DNA from: JAKEHA01 sp964560355
Lineage (GTDB): Bacteria; Krumholzibacteriota; Krumholzibacteriia; WVZY01; JAKEHA01
Direction of reading: 5' to 3'
Length of the DNA stretch: 33,602 nucleotides
Assembly (NCBI GenBank): GCA_964560355.1
Contig: CAZLLI010000028.1
Location: forward strand, 1 to 33,602
The position numbers were made by a program, and so were the translations under genes. Positions within the stretch are counted from its first letter, which is position 1; each line of letters starts with the position of its first letter. Positions 32,522 through 33,602 of this stretch are shown here, piece by piece. The notes below the pieces were generated by a model. The model was not told where the DNA came from. It did no database searches and saw only the letters and a list, made by a program, of their open reading frames with translations.

Positions 32522-33487
32522 GTGCGCCTTCTGCCCGAAACCGATCGCGTCCGCGAACGCTACGCGGATTTGGTCGCGCATTGCGCGTCGGCCACCGTCT
32601 ATCAGACCAACGCGTGGCTCGACGTGTGGAAGCACCTCGGCGCCGACCTGGCCTTCGTCGAAGTCGACTCCGAAACCATGCTCCCGTTCGTGTGCCGCGG
32701 TCGCGGCCCGCTGCGCCGCGCGTACTCGCTCCCGTTCGACACCTACGGCGGTCCAGTGACCGCGCGACCCAACGGGCCGGTTTCGTTCGAGCGCGTGGTC
32801 GAACCACTCGGCCGCGCGTCGGCGCGCGTGGTGGACTTCGGCGCGCGCATGGCGTCGTCGAACGGCGCCGCGCGCAAGATGTGGTCGCACGTGGTCGACC
32901 TGTCAAAGGGCTACGACCACGCCGCCGCGCGTTACTCGGATTCCAATCAAAGACTGCTCCGGCAAGCGCGCGAGCACGGCGTGCGCGTCGACGTGGTGGA
33001 TGATGCCGCGCTGGTGCGCGCGTTCTACGCCATGCACCTGCGTACGGTGGCGCGCTACGGCGCGCGCCCGCTGCCGCGCGCGTTCTTCGACGCCGTCTTC
33101 GCGTCGCTCGTGCCCAAGGAGCTGGCGACCTTCTACGTCGCGCGCCACGCCAACGGCGTGGTGGCGGGGAACCTCGTGCTGCGCCACCGCGACCGCTCCT
33201 ACGACTGGATGTGGGTCTATGACGACCGCCACCTCCATTTGCGCGCCACCAATCTCATGATCGACCGCGCCATCCGCGACGAAGCCGCGCGCGGCGCGCG
33301 CCTCTTGAACCTCGGCGCGAGCCCCAACGACCGCCTGGGGAGCGTTCGCTTCAAGCAGAGCTTCGGCGCGGCCCCCTTCGACTACACCGTGTACGCGCAC
33401 ACCGGCCGCATGGTCGCGGCCGCACGTCGTGCGCGCGAACGCGCCAACCAAGTGAACGCGCGCCTCCGCGTCCTATTAGCTCGTTAG
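32522..33487 (+). CDS. GNAT-fold acyltransferase, FemAB/BioF2-like
   Basis: A 321-residue protein with two GNAT-like halves as in FemAB and Acetyltransf_6 proteins. The N-terminal part has YQTNAWLDVWKHLGADLAFV and LPFDTYGGPV. The C-terminal half contains YDHAAARYSDSNQRLLRQAREHGVRV (the KxRRxxxxARKxG-type motif), ATFYVARHANGVVAGNLVLRHRDRSYDWMW and LGASPNDRLGSVRFKQSFGA. The last is the typical LGxSxxxxGVxxFKxxFGA end of the family. Members add amino acids or acyl groups to peptidoglycan or polysaccharide precursors. The start is GTG 32522. Its last 12 bases overlap the C-terminal end of a minus-strand frame. Confidence 0.83.
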   Translation: MRLLPETDRVRERYADLVAHCASATVYQTNAWLDVWKHLGADLAFVEVDSETMLPFVCRGRGPLRRAYSLPFDTYGGPVTARPNGPVSFERVVEPLGRASARVVDFGARMASSNGAARKMWSHVVDLSKGYDHAAARYSDSNQRLLRQAREHGVRVDVVDDAALVRAFYAMHLRTVARYGARPLPRAFFDAVFASLVPKELATFYVARHANGVVAGNLVLRHRDRSYDWMWVYDDRHLHLRATNLMIDRAIRDEAARGARLLNLGASPNDRLGSVRFKQSFGAAPFDYTVYAHTGRMVAAARRARERANQVNARLRVLLAR

Positions 33488-33602
33488 CAGCTTTTGCCTC
33501 ACGACCCGGACGCGGGGCGCGCGCTCTTGAAGCTCGGCCCCGATCATTTCCGACGCGAACTTCCGCAGCGCGATACCAAATGTCTCGCGCGAGGACCTGA
33601 GA
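33476..33602 (-). CDS. C-terminal fragment of an unidentified protein (partial, off right edge)
   Basis: On the minus strand a frame enters from the right edge and ends at TAA (33478-33476), giving about 41 residues that include SSRETFGIALRKFASEMIG and end in RVVRQKLLTS. The composition looks protein-like, but codons such as ACA-TTT-GGT are unlike neighbouring genes. The first 41 bases of this stretch are the repeat found again at 24484-24524. It may be a real gene end, or a non-coding repeat with an incidental frame. Confidence 0.35.
   Translation of the reverse strand, partial: LRSSRETFGIALRKFASEMIGAELQERAPRVRVVRQKLLTS
33561..33601 (-). repeat. 41-bp repeat, copy B
   Basis: This stretch is exactly identical, in opposite orientation, to 24484-24524. 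The window ends one base beyond it, so the outer boundary of the repeat cannot be seen. The base at 33602 already differs from copy A. Confidence 0.9.

Overview
The window is a gene-dense, high-GC bacterial chromosome segment of about 33.6 kb, with strong G/C preference at third codon positions. A TonB-dependent receptor, an outer-membrane barrel protein, a lipoprotein and Sec signal peptides point to a Gram-negative (diderm) aerobe or microaerophile. Many starts are GTG, most with AGGAGG-like ribosome sites. No rRNA, tRNA, CRISPR array, integrase or transposase is visible. The phylum cannot be fixed from sequence alone; the mixture fits an uncultivated high-GC diderm lineage (for example Candidatus Eisenbacteria-like or a deltaproteobacterial relative), which is a guess.

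Layout. 1-3656: the tail of an unknown gene, a SAM methyltransferase that appears to start at ACG, a NYN/LOTUS RNA-processing protein and a KimA/KUP-like permease. 3804-7250: a LemA-TPM-TPM envelope operon, convergent with a DNA photolyase. 7417-12518: surface-polysaccharide-type genes (AsnB-like amidotransferase, FkbM methyltransferase, Wzx-type flippase, membrane transglutaminase-like protein). 12597-15736: an RRM RNA-binding protein, a cupin, purF and a MerR/BldC-like regulator with repeats in its promoter. 15866-20806: a same-strand run of lipoprotein, TonB receptor, interrupted barrel gene, TlpA thioredoxin with a metal-binding Cys domain, and methyltransferase, probably a metal or small-molecule uptake module. 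20929-24451: an fRMsr-like GAF protein, a hybrid histidine kinase with a Cys-rich PAS domain, and a DUF1326 protein with a His/Met-rich insert. 24560-33487: amidohydrolase, MgtC/DUF4010 membrane protein, MtfA peptidase, FHA-GAF-PP2C phosphatase, small outer-membrane protein, YugP-like membrane protease, YceI protein, methyltransferase and a GNAT/FemAB-like acyltransferase.

The most unusual signals are not ordinary genes. An exact 41-bp sequence occurs twice in opposite orientation (24484-24524 and 33561-33601); the first copy lies in the loop of a 20-bp inverted repeat between convergent genes. The barrel gene at 18691-19326 keeps one frame throughout but is cut by two TGA codons four codons apart, each one base from TGG, followed by a strong hairpin. 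Several genes share an extended -10 motif (TGYTATnnT), and two have a TATGAT box exactly six bases before ATG, as expected for leaderless mRNAs. I see no obvious new defence or mobile system.
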